A DNA stretch of 64,000 nucleotides from Cyanobacteria bacterium MAG CAR3_bin_5 (GCA_026709085.1 JAPOTR010000006.1:1-64000), one strand, 5' to 3'. Counted from the stretch's first letter, positions 36,320 to 45,229 are shown. The notes: generated by a model from the sequence alone, not told the origin. A program made the numbers and translations.

Positions 36320-37348
36320 TCAGGACTCCGGGTGACCCATGGCGCGCTTCATGAACACTTCGGGATCAGCACGCCACTGGCTATAGCCAATGCGCCGGTG
36401 ATCCGTCAGCCAGTCCAGCTTCCGGCTGAGGCAGGCCGCCAGAGCAGTGTTGCCACGGTCCAGGGCAAAGCCGCCCAGTTCCTGGGCAGGATCAAGGACA
36501 CTGATGGCCAGCCGCCCGCCGGATTCATGGCTGGCGTCCCGATTGCCGATCTCGCCACGGGCAATCCCGTCAAGACTGCCGTCAGAGACCATGGCCAGCA
36601 ACTGCATCTCGTCCGTCCCGTAGATAATCTCCGGTTTATCGGCCGATGGATTGGATAATTTTGTGCGATCAGCGAGAGCCGGGCTTCTTCGGGATGCCGT
36701 AATCAGCCAATCGTCACTGCCGTCCGCCACAACCAGCCCGCGGGGGGTTTCCACGTGGACGCCCTTGGCCAACCGACCATCGGGCCGGGTCAATCCCGTG
36801 AGCGCCAGCAGGCGATGCTCACCCGTGGTTCCCGCCAGGGCGCCAATCCGCGCCGCGCCGTCCAACCGGTCGTAGCTGGAGAACCGCTCCACGTCAGCAG
36901 CCCGCACCAACAGGGATTGGCGGAAGGCGATATGGCCGGAGGTGAAGGTGACCACAGTGTCTCCGGTAGCATTGCGGGTGCGGGAGTCCAGAATTGTGAT
37001 GCCGCCGCCGACAAGATCAAACTCCGGCTCGGCGGCCCGTAGCCAGATACCGGGCCAGTCGCCAATGGCCCGGCGCGAAAACGTCAGCCCTGCCCCATCC
37101 ATGGCTTCCAGGGCATCCAGCAGGTCCGCTTCATAGCCCCGATGCTGATGAAATTCCGGTGAGCCCGGCCGGGGATCGGCGCTATAGCTCACAGGCCGGA
37201 AATCGGCAAAGAAGCCTACGTTCAACACAGTGCCCGGGGGCGTGCAGGGTCGATGATCGGCAAATACGGGCTGCCACCAGCCCAGGCCCATGTTGACGAT
37301 CCCTGTCAAGCCCAGGGCGAGCAAATGGGGCAGCTTATCCCACGGCAT
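36320..37348 (-). CDS. Periplasmic solute-binding protein (family 3-like), 5' end fused to an IS5 relic
   Basis: About 342 residues. A signal peptide (LLALGLTGIVNMGLGWW then QPVFA) precedes a family-3 binding domain: GYEADLLDALEAM, FDLVGGGITI, ARIGALAGTTGEHRL, DGIARGEIGNRD. Such proteins deliver amino acids or similar ligands to ABC transporters or sensors; no permease is adjacent. The frame continues upstream to 37480 through sequence matching an IS5 transposase N-terminus, so the Met at 37348 and its next five residues (MPWDKL) seem to derive from the transposase. The native start was probably replaced. Confidence 0.7.
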   Translation of the reverse strand: MPWDKLPHLLALGLTGIVNMGLGWWQPVFADHRPCTPPGTVLNVGFFADFRPVSYSADPRPGSPEFHQHRGYEADLLDALEAMDGAGLTFSRRAIGDWPGIWLRAAEPEFDLVGGGITILDSRTRNATGDTVVTFTSGHIAFRQSLLVRAADVERFSSYDRLDGAARIGALAGTTGEHRLLALTGLTRPDGRLAKGVHVETPRGLVVADGSDDWLITASRRSPALADRTKLSNPSADKPEIIYGTDEMQLLAMVSDGSLDGIARGEIGNRDASHESGGRLAISVLDPAQELGGFALDRGNTALAACLSRKLDWLTDHRRIGYSQWRADPEVFMKRAMGHPES

Positions 37349-37480
37349 CAGACCCTCCATCCGCTCCAGAAACAACTCCCGCCCCGTCTCGTGCTTCTTG
37401 CTCCCGTACTCAGGGTCCGCAAAGCTCCTCTCCATGCTCCCCATCTCCACAAGACTCCAATTATTCCCCAATCCTGCCAT
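37331..37480 (-). mobile_element. IS5-family transposase N-terminal relic
   Basis: On the minus strand the frame reads MERSFADPEYGSKKHETGRE then LFLERMEGLMPWDKL, the typical N-terminal 35 residues of IS5-group transposases. The rest of the transposase and any terminal inverted repeats are not present here; the reading frame runs on into the solute-binding protein. Confidence 0.7.
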
Positions 37481-37556
37481 GGGGAAGGGACTTCTTCAGA
37501 GATGCCTTGGATTTCCTCCCCACTGCCGATTCAATTATGCAACAATTTGTAACGTG

Positions 37557-37570
37557 CCCCCCCCCCCCCC
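37557..37570. repeat. C14 homopolymer upstream of the autotransporter gene
   Basis: Fourteen consecutive C ending 48 bases before the ATG of the subtilase gene. In other bacteria such tracts near promoters change length by slippage and alter expression; whether the promoter is here is not clear. Confidence 0.85.
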
Positions 37571-37618
37571 GCAAGGTGGCCAGATCTGAAACTTGAGATT
37601 CACCAAGTGGCCTCTCCC

Positions 37619-39819
37619 ATGTCTTCTGTTCATCGCGCTCTGCTGGCCTTACCCCTTGTTTTGCTGGCAGCCTGCGGTGGCGGGGGGGGGGGGCAGATAA
37701 CTCTACTTCCTCTCAACTTGATACCTGCTTCAAGGTACACGGCGGCGGTTGCCTGACCAATGCCGAGCTTGAGGAAAGGGCGCAGCAAGAAACAGAAAGT
37801 CTAAAACAGATAAGCCATCGCAGAATCGATGCAGTTTGGGATGAAGAGGCTGCTAATGCCGTAAAATGGCCTGCCGCACAAATCAATGCTTACCGGGCAG
37901 AGGCGAATCTTCGTCTGACCCATGGGCCTACGGACGCTTTAGGTGAAGAGGTCACCATTGGATTTATCGATACCGGCATCCACGAAAATCATGAAGCATT
38001 TGATTATGTGTCTGTTACGGAAGAATTTCTTGCCGGCGCAGTTAATGAGGATCTGGATGAGCAGTCTCACGGTACTGCTGTTGCCAGCATTGCAGTGGGT
38101 GATGATATAAATACACTTTTCTCAGACCATGGAAATACCAATATAAACGTCAAGATGTTTGCAATTCCTCTTGGAGATGGTAGTGGCGATTACACACCCA
38201 TAAACCTCAATCAGCTCGCGGCGGCTAACTTTGGCGATGCAGCCCTTTTTAGACATGTCCTCAATCAAGATCTCGATATTTTGAATCTCTCTTTTGGATA
38301 CAACGGCGGCATTGAGAACTACAGCGAGCAAGACCTGCGCAGCAATTACGGGAGAACCATTGCAGCCCTCGCCCAGGAAGGCAGGCAGGAGAAGACAATC
38401 CTTGTCTATGCTGCTGGCAATGCAGGTCGTGAAGCCAGGATCCACTCCCTTTCACCTGAGATTGGTGCTGGGCTTGTTGCTTATATGGAGGAGCTCCAAG
38501 GCCATTCCATAGCGGTTGTCAGCACTGGAGAAGACGGCAAGATATCGAACTTCTCCAATCGCTGCGGAATCGCTGCGGATTTTTGCATTGCCGCACCAGG
38601 AGAATTGCTTCTTGCAGCGACTCATACCATCGGAGTCAGAGATCTATATGGTCTATCTCAAGGAACTTCTTTTGCGGCCCCCATGGTCAGCGGGGGCTTA
38701 ATTGCCATGAAAAAACTGTTCCGAGACCAACTCACCAACGAGCAATTGGTATCCCGCCTCTTTAGAACAGCCAACGATGACGGCATCTATGCCAATTCAG
38801 CCATCTATGGCCATGGATTGATGGATCTGGGCGCCGCCACCAATCCCTGGGGCACCCCGGCGTTCATGGGCGCCAGCGGCGCCGCACTCCCAATCTCTTC
38901 CACCTCCCTGACGCTGGGCGCCCCGTTCGGTGACGGTCTTGCCAATGCCTTGGCTTCCCGTGAAGTTGTAGCTTTTGATTCCCTGGGGGCTCCTTTCTGG
39001 TTCGAGGCCGCCAGCTTTACCGGTCTCTCCGAAGGCGCTTCCCTCGCCACCCGCCTCAATGACTTCCTCCACCCCGCTCAACTTCGCTCCATCCCTGAAA
39101 CCTGGCAGTTCAATCTCAAAGAGAACGCCACGGCCACAGAAATTGGCCATCTTGCCCTCGCCAACGGGGCTTCACGCCTCACCATAGCCGGCCCCCAGGG
39201 AGTTTCCGCCATGCTTTTCCAGGATCCCCGAGAGCTTGAAGGGCTGACTCTCGCCTGTACACCCAGGACTTTTGACGCCTTCACCGTGGAAGCCGGCTAC
39301 CTCAACGAACACCAATCCCTCTTGGGCAGCCACGGCGAAGGCGCCGGGGGTCGGTTCTCCGGTGAGACCCTCTTCCTCGGCGCCGGGTTGAACGTCACGG
39401 CCGGGAACTGGCAGTTGGCGGCACAGGGGGAAGTTGGCCACGTGACCCCCGCTGTTGCCCACAGCCAATTCATCAAGGAGATCTCCTCCCTCTCCACCAG
39501 CTCCTTCCGTCTGGCCGCCAGTCGGCCATTTGCAAACGGCAGCGCGTTGCACTTCTCCCTGAGTCAGCCTCTCAGAGTGGAGAGTGGTTCCTTTACCCAC
39601 AACCTGGTGGCTAGCGGCGCCCATGCCCTCTCCCTGGATCAAGCCGTCTCCGATCCCCTTGCCCCCCAGGGCCGTCAGTTGGATCTCACCGCCCGGCTGG
39701 ACCTACCCTGGTTGGGAGGTGATCTCTCCCTCGGCGCCACACGCAGCGCCCAGCCCCGCCATCAGCAAAGCGCTGCACCGGAGTGGACCCTCTTCACCGG
39801 CTACCGCTCCACTTGGTGA
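37619..39819 (+). pseudogene. S8 subtilase autotransporter lipoprotein, out of frame at a G12 tract (phase-variable or decayed)
   Basis: From ATG 37619 a lipoprotein signal reads RALLALPLVLLAAC followed by glycines encoded by G12 (37682-37693), and the frame then stops at 37758-37760. The rest of the protein continues in another frame from 37693 without a stop to 39819: DNSTSSQLDTCFKVHGGG, then a subtilisin domain with Asp in GFIDTGIHENH, His in SHGTAVASIAVG and Ser in QGTSFAAPMVSGG, then a beta-barrel-like C-terminal domain ending FTGYRSTW with a terminal aromatic. With 10 or 13 G the gene would be an intact protein of about 730 residues, probably secreted through its own barrel to the cell surface. 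Confidence 0.85.
37682..37693. repeat. G12 tract inside the lipoprotein signal region
   Basis: Twelve consecutive G immediately after the lipobox cysteine codon and GGT GGC. The tract sets the reading frame of the subtilase autotransporter: 12 is out of frame, 10 or 13 would be in frame. Confidence 0.9.
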
Positions 39820-40095
39820 GGGGAGGTGAGTAGACGGTTTTGCATAGTGACCGTACCACCGGAGACTCGCCACTCCAAACAGGGTGTTCGAGGCTTGTTG
39901 ATGGTGCAAGCTTGGTAGATTTCTGCGCCAGCTAAAATGAGATAAAATCGCTCTCAAAAGGGTTCAACAGCAGTCCGAATTGTTGCCGAATGATTAGATT
40001 TCCATTCTTCATTCCGACCCAGGAAACTTTCTATCGTGCCTTGGGTGAGCATAGACTAGAGTCACCAGGAAATGCCCAACGCCAGAGCCCCGATG
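39820..40095. other. Intergenic stretch after the autotransporter
   Basis: No convincing gene on either strand. The composition drops in GC near 39900-40020. I see no clear terminator. Confidence 0.4.
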
Positions 40096-40290
40096 ATGCC
40101 CCGCATCACCCTGCAAAACACCCCCCACCGCAAGGGCGCCATCGCCCGTTCTGTCCGCTTTAACAGCCACGGGAACAGCTTGCAAGGCGCCCTCCACCTG
40201 CCGGAGACTGGCGCCACACCCTTGCCCGAGGCGCCTGGACTACGGTGAAGGAGCAGATGGCGGGCACCTATGCCCGGGAACTGTTGGTTG
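40096..40290 (+). pseudogene. Alpha/beta hydrolase N-terminal relic
   Basis: One frame from the ATG at 40096 reads SVRFNSHGNSLQGALHLPET, the opening strands of dienelactone-hydrolase-type proteins, and stops at 40247; a second frame continues GAWTTVKEQMAGTYARELL, the helix that normally follows the oxyanion loop. Sequence beyond about 40290 is unrelated, so only the first quarter of the gene remains, and it is frameshifted. From 40291 to 40672 I see only short frames without family resemblance. Confidence 0.6.
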
Positions 40291-40672
40291 ATGATGCGAT
40301 CCGTTATTGTTTCTCTGGTTACTGCTTGGCATCGCTGCATAAGTCTTTTGAAAGGCAAGCCAGTTCTTTTCCCGTACAGGTTAGAGTACGGTTGCGTGGC
40401 GCTCGGATTCTCGCATCCTTTTCAGAGCCTCGGCCTGTTGGAGAAGGAGGGTCTTGATCTTTGAGGAAGTTGATTGTCATGTTTGTTGCTCCTTTCCAGA
40501 AGAGACTCCATGTACATCCCAACCAGGGTATCGGGGCGCCACGGAAAATTGACGTCCCGCCCGTCCGGAAAAGCTTTCCGGCCCATCCAAACTCGCTCCA
40601 CTACTGACTTTCTCATGGTGAGAGGCCATTTCATGGGGGAAGGTTGTCCGATTTTTCGTAGCGCCCTTGAGC

Positions 40673-41884
40673 TCATTGGCCAGCACCATCGGCGCCATCA
40701 GCAGACCCCAGCGCACCCCAACGTCTGACCAACGCTTCCCCTGCCGCCTCGTCACACTGCCCTTGCAATCCGTTGGTGATGGCGCAGGTGTTGCCCACAA
40801 AGGTTTCCACGGTGCTCTGACCGGCGCCAAGACCGTCGGCAATCAGGTGTCGGGGGCTGAGGGGAATGCCGCTCTGTTCGGAAATCACCTGGAGAGACTG
40901 GCCGGGCGGGTCATGCTCCGGGAAGAGAACAACCACGTTGGCTTCCTCCAATTCACGGCGCAGATTGGCCAGCACGGCCGGCCGTACCGCCTCGGTGGTG
41001 CTGAAGCCCTGAAGCGCCAACTCCCTGAAGCCGTAACGGTGGGCGTAATACCCGAACGCCTTGTGGCGGGTGGCCAGGACCCTCTGTTGGGGGGGGATCG
41101 CCTCCACTTGTTCCTCAGCCCAGACATCCATATCCTTCAGCACAGCGATTGCCTCCTGGTTCAGCATCCGAAGGGCGGTTGCGTCTTCCGGCGCCAGCTT
41201 GGTCAATTCCTCGGTGACCACCATGGCCATGGCCTGGGTGTTCTCGGGGCTATGCCACACGTGGGGATCCACACCGCCATGGTCGTGGTGGTCATGTCCA
41301 TGGTGATCCTCGTGGTGGGGATCGGGGCTATCGCCGTGGCTCAGGTCATGGTCTTCATCTTCATGGCCGTGATCGTCGTGGTGGTCTCCGTCATGGCTGG
41401 ACTCATGGTGGTCCCCATGACCGTGGTCGTCTTCATCACTATGGCCGTGGTCATCATGGTCATCGTGATCGTCGTGGTCGTCGGCCATGGGGAGCGGGTC
41501 GGTCTCCTCCAGTGACGGGAGTTCAATGGCCTCCGCTACGGCCAGAGCCTTTCCCTCTTCGGCAAGGTTGGCCAGGACGGGGGTGAGGCCATGGCCGTTG
41601 ATCAGCACAAGATCAGATTGCTCCAGACGGCCCCGCTGCTCCGGGGACAGGGAGAACGTATGGGGATCCTCTTCACCGGACAGGAGGCAATGGACGGTGA
41701 TGGAAGGCGTGGCCAGGGTGCGGGTCAGGTCACACAGAACCCCGTCGGCCGCCAGCACCTGGGGATTGTCTGCCCCGGACGCAGCCGGGCTGGAGGACTG
41801 CGGTGATCGCGGGCGACTGCATCCTGTAGCCAGTCCCCCCAGCAACACCACTGCCAAGGCAAAACCGGTCAAGCGCTGAATCAT
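40673..41884 (-). CDS. znuA: Zinc ABC transporter substrate-binding lipoprotein
   Basis: A 403-residue cluster A-I metal-binding protein. The lipobox is LLGGLATGC (about 14-22). Zinc-ligand regions are visible: EEDPHTFSLSP, a very long His/Asp loop at about 135-205 (DDHDDHDDHDDHGHSDEDDH and similar), GVDPHVWHSPEN, and ATRHKAFGYYAHRYGF. It captures zinc in the periplasm and hands it to ZnuB. It is divergent from znuC with 128 bp between starts. I could not identify a clear Zur box there. Confidence 0.93.
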   Translation of the reverse strand: MIQRLTGFALAVVLLGGLATGCSRPRSPQSSSPAASGADNPQVLAADGVLCDLTRTLATPSITVHCLLSGEEDPHTFSLSPEQRGRLEQSDLVLINGHGLTPVLANLAEEGKALAVAEAIELPSLEETDPLPMADDHDDHDDHDDHGHSDEDDHGHGDHHESSHDGDHHDDHGHEDEDHDLSHGDSPDPHHEDHHGHDHHDHGGVDPHVWHSPENTQAMAMVVTEELTKLAPEDATALRMLNQEAIAVLKDMDVWAEEQVEAIPPQQRVLATRHKAFGYYAHRYGFRELALQGFSTTEAVRPAVLANLRRELEEANVVVLFPEHDPPGQSLQVISEQSGIPLSPRHLIADGLGAGQSTVETFVGNTCAITNGLQGQCDEAAGEALVRRWGALGSADGADGAGQ

Positions 41885-42012
41885 GGAATCCTGTGGGCGT
41901 CAAGCCCATTGCGCAAGGTTCACGCTACCATCAATCAAGACTCAATTGCAGGCTCAGTTTGAGAACAACCTCTCTGAGACGCAGCCAAGGGGCCGTTGAA
42001 CCTGATGAAAGG

Positions 42013-42717
42013 ATGCCTCCGGCCCCGCCGGGGCTGCGGGTCTGTGGTCTGGACTACCACTACGACCGGCAGCGGGTGCTTCACCAAGTGGCCTTCCAGC
42101 TTCGCCCCGGCAGCCTGACGGCCCTGGTGGGTCCCAACGGGGCCGGCAAGTCCACCCTGCTTCACCTGTTGCAGGGACAACTCCAGCCCAGTGCCGGGGC
42201 GGTGGAACTGGACGGGGCGCCGGTGCGGCGCTGCCGGCGGCGGATTGCCCTCATGCCCCAGAAGGGGGAAATCGACTGGCGCTTCCCCATCACGGTGGCG
42301 GAGTTTGCCGGTTTGGGGCGGTTGGCGGCTTCTCGCGCCGGTTGTTGCGACGTGGACGGGGCCTTGCAGAGGGTGGGCCTGGAGGCCATGAAGAGCAAGC
42401 GCCTCGACCAACTCTCCGGTGGGCAACAACAGCGCGCCCTGCTGGCCCGCACCCTGGTGCAGCCGGCGGACGTGTTGCTGCTGGACGAACCCTGCGCCGC
42501 CATTGATCCCCCCTCCCGCAACCTGCTTCTGGGTCTGATGCGCCAACTCAGCGATGGGGGGTTCACGCTGCTGGTCAGCAGCCACGATTGGGGTCCCGCC
42601 TTGAACGCCTACGACCGGGTGCTGGTGCTGAACCAGGCGCTCCGCGCCGACGGCACTCCCCAACAAGTGCGCCAGGCCCTCGATGACGTCACAATGGGGA
42701 ACCATTGCTGTGGTTGA
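42013..42717 (+). CDS. znuC: Zinc ABC transporter ATP-binding protein
   Basis: A 234-residue ABC ATPase. Walker A GPNGAGKST (about 44), Q-loop LMPQKGEIDW, signature LSGGQQQR, Walker B VLLLDEPCAAID and the switch histidine SSHDWG are all intact. The PQKGEIDW motif is typical of metal (Mn/Zn/Fe) transporter ATPases. The ATG at 42013 (MPPAPPGL) is chosen; the frame is open 40 codons upstream but without family-like sequence. It is followed by znuB after 51 bp. Confidence 0.92.
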   Translation: MPPAPPGLRVCGLDYHYDRQRVLHQVAFQLRPGSLTALVGPNGAGKSTLLHLLQGQLQPSAGAVELDGAPVRRCRRRIALMPQKGEIDWRFPITVAEFAGLGRLAASRAGCCDVDGALQRVGLEAMKSKRLDQLSGGQQQRALLARTLVQPADVLLLDEPCAAIDPPSRNLLLGLMRQLSDGGFTLLVSSHDWGPALNAYDRVLVLNQALRADGTPQQVRQALDDVTMGNHCCG

Positions 42718-42768
42718 ACCTTGGACACGGGGGATCCGGATGAGGCGTGATCGGGGAGACCACCTCCC

Positions 42769-43539
42769 GTGAGCTGGTGGATTGCGCCCCTGCTGCTGGC
42801 CCTGTTGACCGGTGCTCTATGTCCTGTCAGTGGCGCCTTGCTGATTGTGCAGGGGCGAGTCATGCAGGCCAACCTTATCGCCCACGCGGTGCTGCCGGGC
42901 TTGGCCCTGGCCGTGGCGTTCGGCCTTCCTCCCAGCGTGGGCGGCTCCCTCAGCGGTCTCCTGGGGGCCCTTGTAGCGGAGCGGCTTCTGGTTCCCGGAC
43001 AGAACACCACCAACCACGGCGCCGTGATGAACACCGTCCTGGCGGGGTTCATGGGGCTTGGGGTGTTGCTGATCCCCCTGCTGGGCATCAGGGTGGACCT
43101 GGAGGCCACCCTGTTTGGGGATCTGCTGCTTGTCCGGTCGGTGGACCTGCTCCTGGCCGGGGGCGGTCTCCTGTTGCAGGGACTCTTCTTTACAGCCTGC
43201 TACCGCCCTCTGGTGTTTCTCGGGGTGGATCCGACGGGAGCGGCCGCCAGTGGTCTACCGCTGCGGGCCCTGAAACTGGCCTTGGCAGGGATTACGGCTT
43301 TTGTGATCGTCAGCAGCATGGCCGCTGTGGGGGTGGTGCTGGTGATCGGTCTCATGTGTGCGCCCGCCTTATTTGGTCTGGCCGGGGCCACCAGCCTGAG
43401 ACAGGCGGTGCTCAAGGCTTCTGCGGCCGGCATGGCGCTCGGTGTCGGCGGCTTTCTGTTGGCCCTGCTGCTGAATCTTCCTCCAGGCCCCTTGATTGGC
43501 GTCCTTTGTGTTGGCCTGGTGATGGTGCGGAGGGGTTAA
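42769..43539 (+). CDS. znuB: Zinc ABC transporter permease
   Basis: A 256-residue ABC-3 type permease with about eight transmembrane helices; family signatures are GALLIVQGRVMQANLIAHAV near the N-terminus and VVGVVLVIGL-like helix VGVVLVIGLMCAPALFGL. The start is GTG 42769. Together with znuA and znuC it forms a complete high-affinity zinc importer. Confidence 0.92.
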   Translation: MSWWIAPLLLALLTGALCPVSGALLIVQGRVMQANLIAHAVLPGLALAVAFGLPPSVGGSLSGLLGALVAERLLVPGQNTTNHGAVMNTVLAGFMGLGVLLIPLLGIRVDLEATLFGDLLLVRSVDLLLAGGGLLLQGLFFTACYRPLVFLGVDPTGAAASGLPLRALKLALAGITAFVIVSSMAAVGVVLVIGLMCAPALFGLAGATSLRQAVLKASAAGMALGVGGFLLALLLNLPPGPLIGVLCVGLVMVRRG

Positions 43540-43971
43540 AGAAGGCCCCAGGGTTGGCGGTCCCATGTCCACGGCCCTAGCCGATGTCCCTTCGTAATGG
43601 ATCGGCTGGATATGGGAACTATTTTCCTCCATTGCTTGACAAGCAGATCCCTGTTTAGATTTCGCAGAAATTAGAGAGACAGATATAGAAATGCTTAGAG
43701 AACAATTATCCATTTTAAAACAAGAGAAAACACAGAAATATATGGAATAAGTTAGAAAACTGGAATCTATTCTTTAAGTCTTAATATCCTCAAAATTCTC
43801 CCATGTGCTTTCCCTGGATAGCCCTAAGCTATAGAGACGCCAATGAGAATCTGAAGTGATCCTTACATTCACGTGATTGTTACTTATTTATTTAGGCAGG
43901 TATAGTTCAAAATTCTTTTCTGTAAGTTTGTAGCCCTGAGGCTTGGGATGCCGAGGCGAACCATCCCTGTT
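43540..43971. other. Low-GC intergenic stretch with a small coiled-coil fragment
   Basis: No full gene. After an in-frame TGA at 43636-43638, a frame of about 35 codons reads DIEMLREQLSILKQEKTQKY, which looks like the end of a coiled-coil protein and stops near 43750. The 18-base phrase TCCTCCATTGCTTGACAA (43625-43642) recurs exactly at 44845-44862. Confidence 0.4.
43625..43642. repeat. 18-bp exact direct repeat, copy 1
   Basis: Identical to 44845-44862. An ATGGATCGGC phrase precedes each copy (near 43597 and 44792), so the similarity extends loosely over about 50-70 bases. The two copies enclose the DUF1643 gene and the J-domain relic. Confidence 0.7.
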
Positions 43972-44466
43972 TCAGCCCAGGCACCAAAGTTCAGTATCCC
44001 TCTTCTCCTTAAATTTATCTATAAATTCATCTATTATTTTACGACAATGAGGACGACAACCTTTAGTCCCCCATGCGCACACAACTTTAAGCTCTGTTGA
44101 GGTGTTTTTGGGAAAGCGACGCGCAAAATTGATAGTCCAATCAATAGCTTTCTCATTGTCAGGACCAAAAGGATCGTTTACCTTAAATAGCTTGTCAGAG
44201 TTAGATTCTATGTAGGCAGACAGATTGCACACCAGAACCGAATTGCGGCCCCAATCTTCGGTGATTCTTTCTACTCGTTCCATAGTTGGGTCGTTTTTCT
44301 TGTTATCAGCTTTGCTGGGATTGAGCATTATGAAGACAACAGGGTTGAGGCAGTCCGGATCCAAACCATCTGATGCCTGAAACCTTCGCCACAAGACATA
44401 TCGGTATTTGCCGCACTCGGACAGGCAAGCATCCATTGTGCAGTGAGGGTCAATTCGGAATTCCAC
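43972..44466 (-). CDS. DUF1643 domain protein
   Basis: A 164-residue protein with the DUF1643 signature: CGKYRYVLWRRF, the core FIMLNPSKADNKKNDPTMER and VLVCNLSAYIESN, and VCAWGTKG near the C-terminus. The function is unknown; the family is scattered in bacteria and phages, usually as a single gene. Composition is clearly lower in GC than znuB or hfq, and direct repeats lie on both sides, so recent acquisition is likely. Confidence 0.85.
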   Translation of the reverse strand: MEFRIDPHCTMDACLSECGKYRYVLWRRFQASDGLDPDCLNPVVFIMLNPSKADNKKNDPTMERVERITEDWGRNSVLVCNLSAYIESNSDKLFKVNDPFGPDNEKAIDWTINFARRFPKNTSTELKVVCAWGTKGCRPHCRKIIDEFIDKFKEKRDTELWCLG

Positions 44467-44529
44467 GCTAACCTGGCTCCTGACTTGGGGTGCGTTATGA
44501 GTGTAGCAGGCAAGCAGTCCCTTGGGTTA

Positions 44530-44679
44530 ATTGCCAACTTCTCTCCTTGAATCTTTCCTCAGCCCCCGGCTCCTTATTGATGTCAGGGTGGTACTGACGG
44601 GCCAGGCGCCGGTAGGCGCGTTTAAGGGTCCCGGGTTGGCGTCCCTGCTGACATTCAAAAGGTCGTAGTAATCGGCCAT
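44530..44679 (-). pseudogene. Truncated, frameshifted J-domain (DnaJ) fragment
   Basis: From an ATG at 44679 the minus strand reads [17 protein letters not shown]; after a frame change at a GGGACCC run it continues [20 protein letters not shown] then GAEERFKE, including the HPD motif. The match stops after the third helix of the J domain. The rest of DnaJ is absent. It is unrelated in composition to the J domain at 10115-11656. Confidence 0.75.
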
Positions 44680-44844
44680 GCAGAGGGCTTCACTGCTGCA
44701 ACAGTTGGATTCCCAGTTTAGGGCTTTGATCCGGGGGGGATCCGCCCCTAGCCAATGGCCCCTTGTACCAGCCCTTGGTGGGTCCCATGCCATGGATCGG
44801 CAGGTGTGGGAACCATGGATCCCATGCCCTTTCCACAACCGGCC

Positions 44845-44862
44845 TCCTCCATTGCTTGACAA
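44845..44862. repeat. 18-bp exact direct repeat, copy 2
   Basis: Second copy of the TCCTCCATTGCTTGACAA phrase, 17 bases before the hfq ATG. Confidence 0.7.
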
Positions 44863-44878
44863 CACCCCCGGCGACGCC

Positions 44879-45229
44879 ATGGCTCCATTTGATCCAACCC
44901 TGCCCAGCACCCGTCTGGTGCAGCAGTGGATCCGCCGCCAGCGGACCCTGGTGGTGATGCTCCATCAGGGGCGCTGCCTGGAAGGCCGGCTGCTCTGGCA
45001 GGATCCGGTGGCGCTGGCCTTGCAACTCCATGACGGGCTGGAGCCGGTGCTGGTGCAGCGCCGGAGCGTTGCCCTGATCCACCCGGCGGCGGTGAGCCTG
45101 GAGACGGCAACCGGAAGGAAGTCGACTACGGGTGGAGCAATGCCGTCAGTTGAGGCTGCAAGCCGGCAAAGGCGCGGCCCCGATGACCATGGCGGCGTTT
45201 CTGTGGGGGCGTCATCTGGGCAAAGCTGA
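44879..45229 (+). CDS. hfq: Cyanobacterial-type Hfq (divergent Sm-like RNA-binding protein)
   Basis: A 116-residue protein. Residues about 6-70 form an Sm fold as in cyanobacterial Hfq: LPSTRLVQQWIRRQRTLVVM, GRLLWQDPVALALQL and RRSVALIHP; the WQDP motif is typical of this divergent group. In cyanobacteria Hfq lacks the classical RNA-binding residues and is known to act in pilus biogenesis and motility. The ATG at 44879 gives the family start; the open frame upstream is discarded. The C-terminal 35 codons overlap rdgB on the other strand by 104 bases. Confidence 0.75.
   Translation: MAPFDPTLPSTRLVQQWIRRQRTLVVMLHQGRCLEGRLLWQDPVALALQLHDGLEPVLVQRRSVALIHPAAVSLETATGRKSTTGGAMPSVEAASRQRRGPDDHGGVSVGASSGQS

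Noticed and set aside
41320-41500. Repeated GATGGTCATC-like triplets that look like a short tandem repeat locus
   Set aside because: They are simply the His/Asp codons of the ZnuA loop read on the other strand.
41885-42012. Possible Zur box between znuA and znuC
   Set aside because: Only weak dyads such as GAGA-N6-TCTC are visible; nothing matches a Zur site well enough to report.
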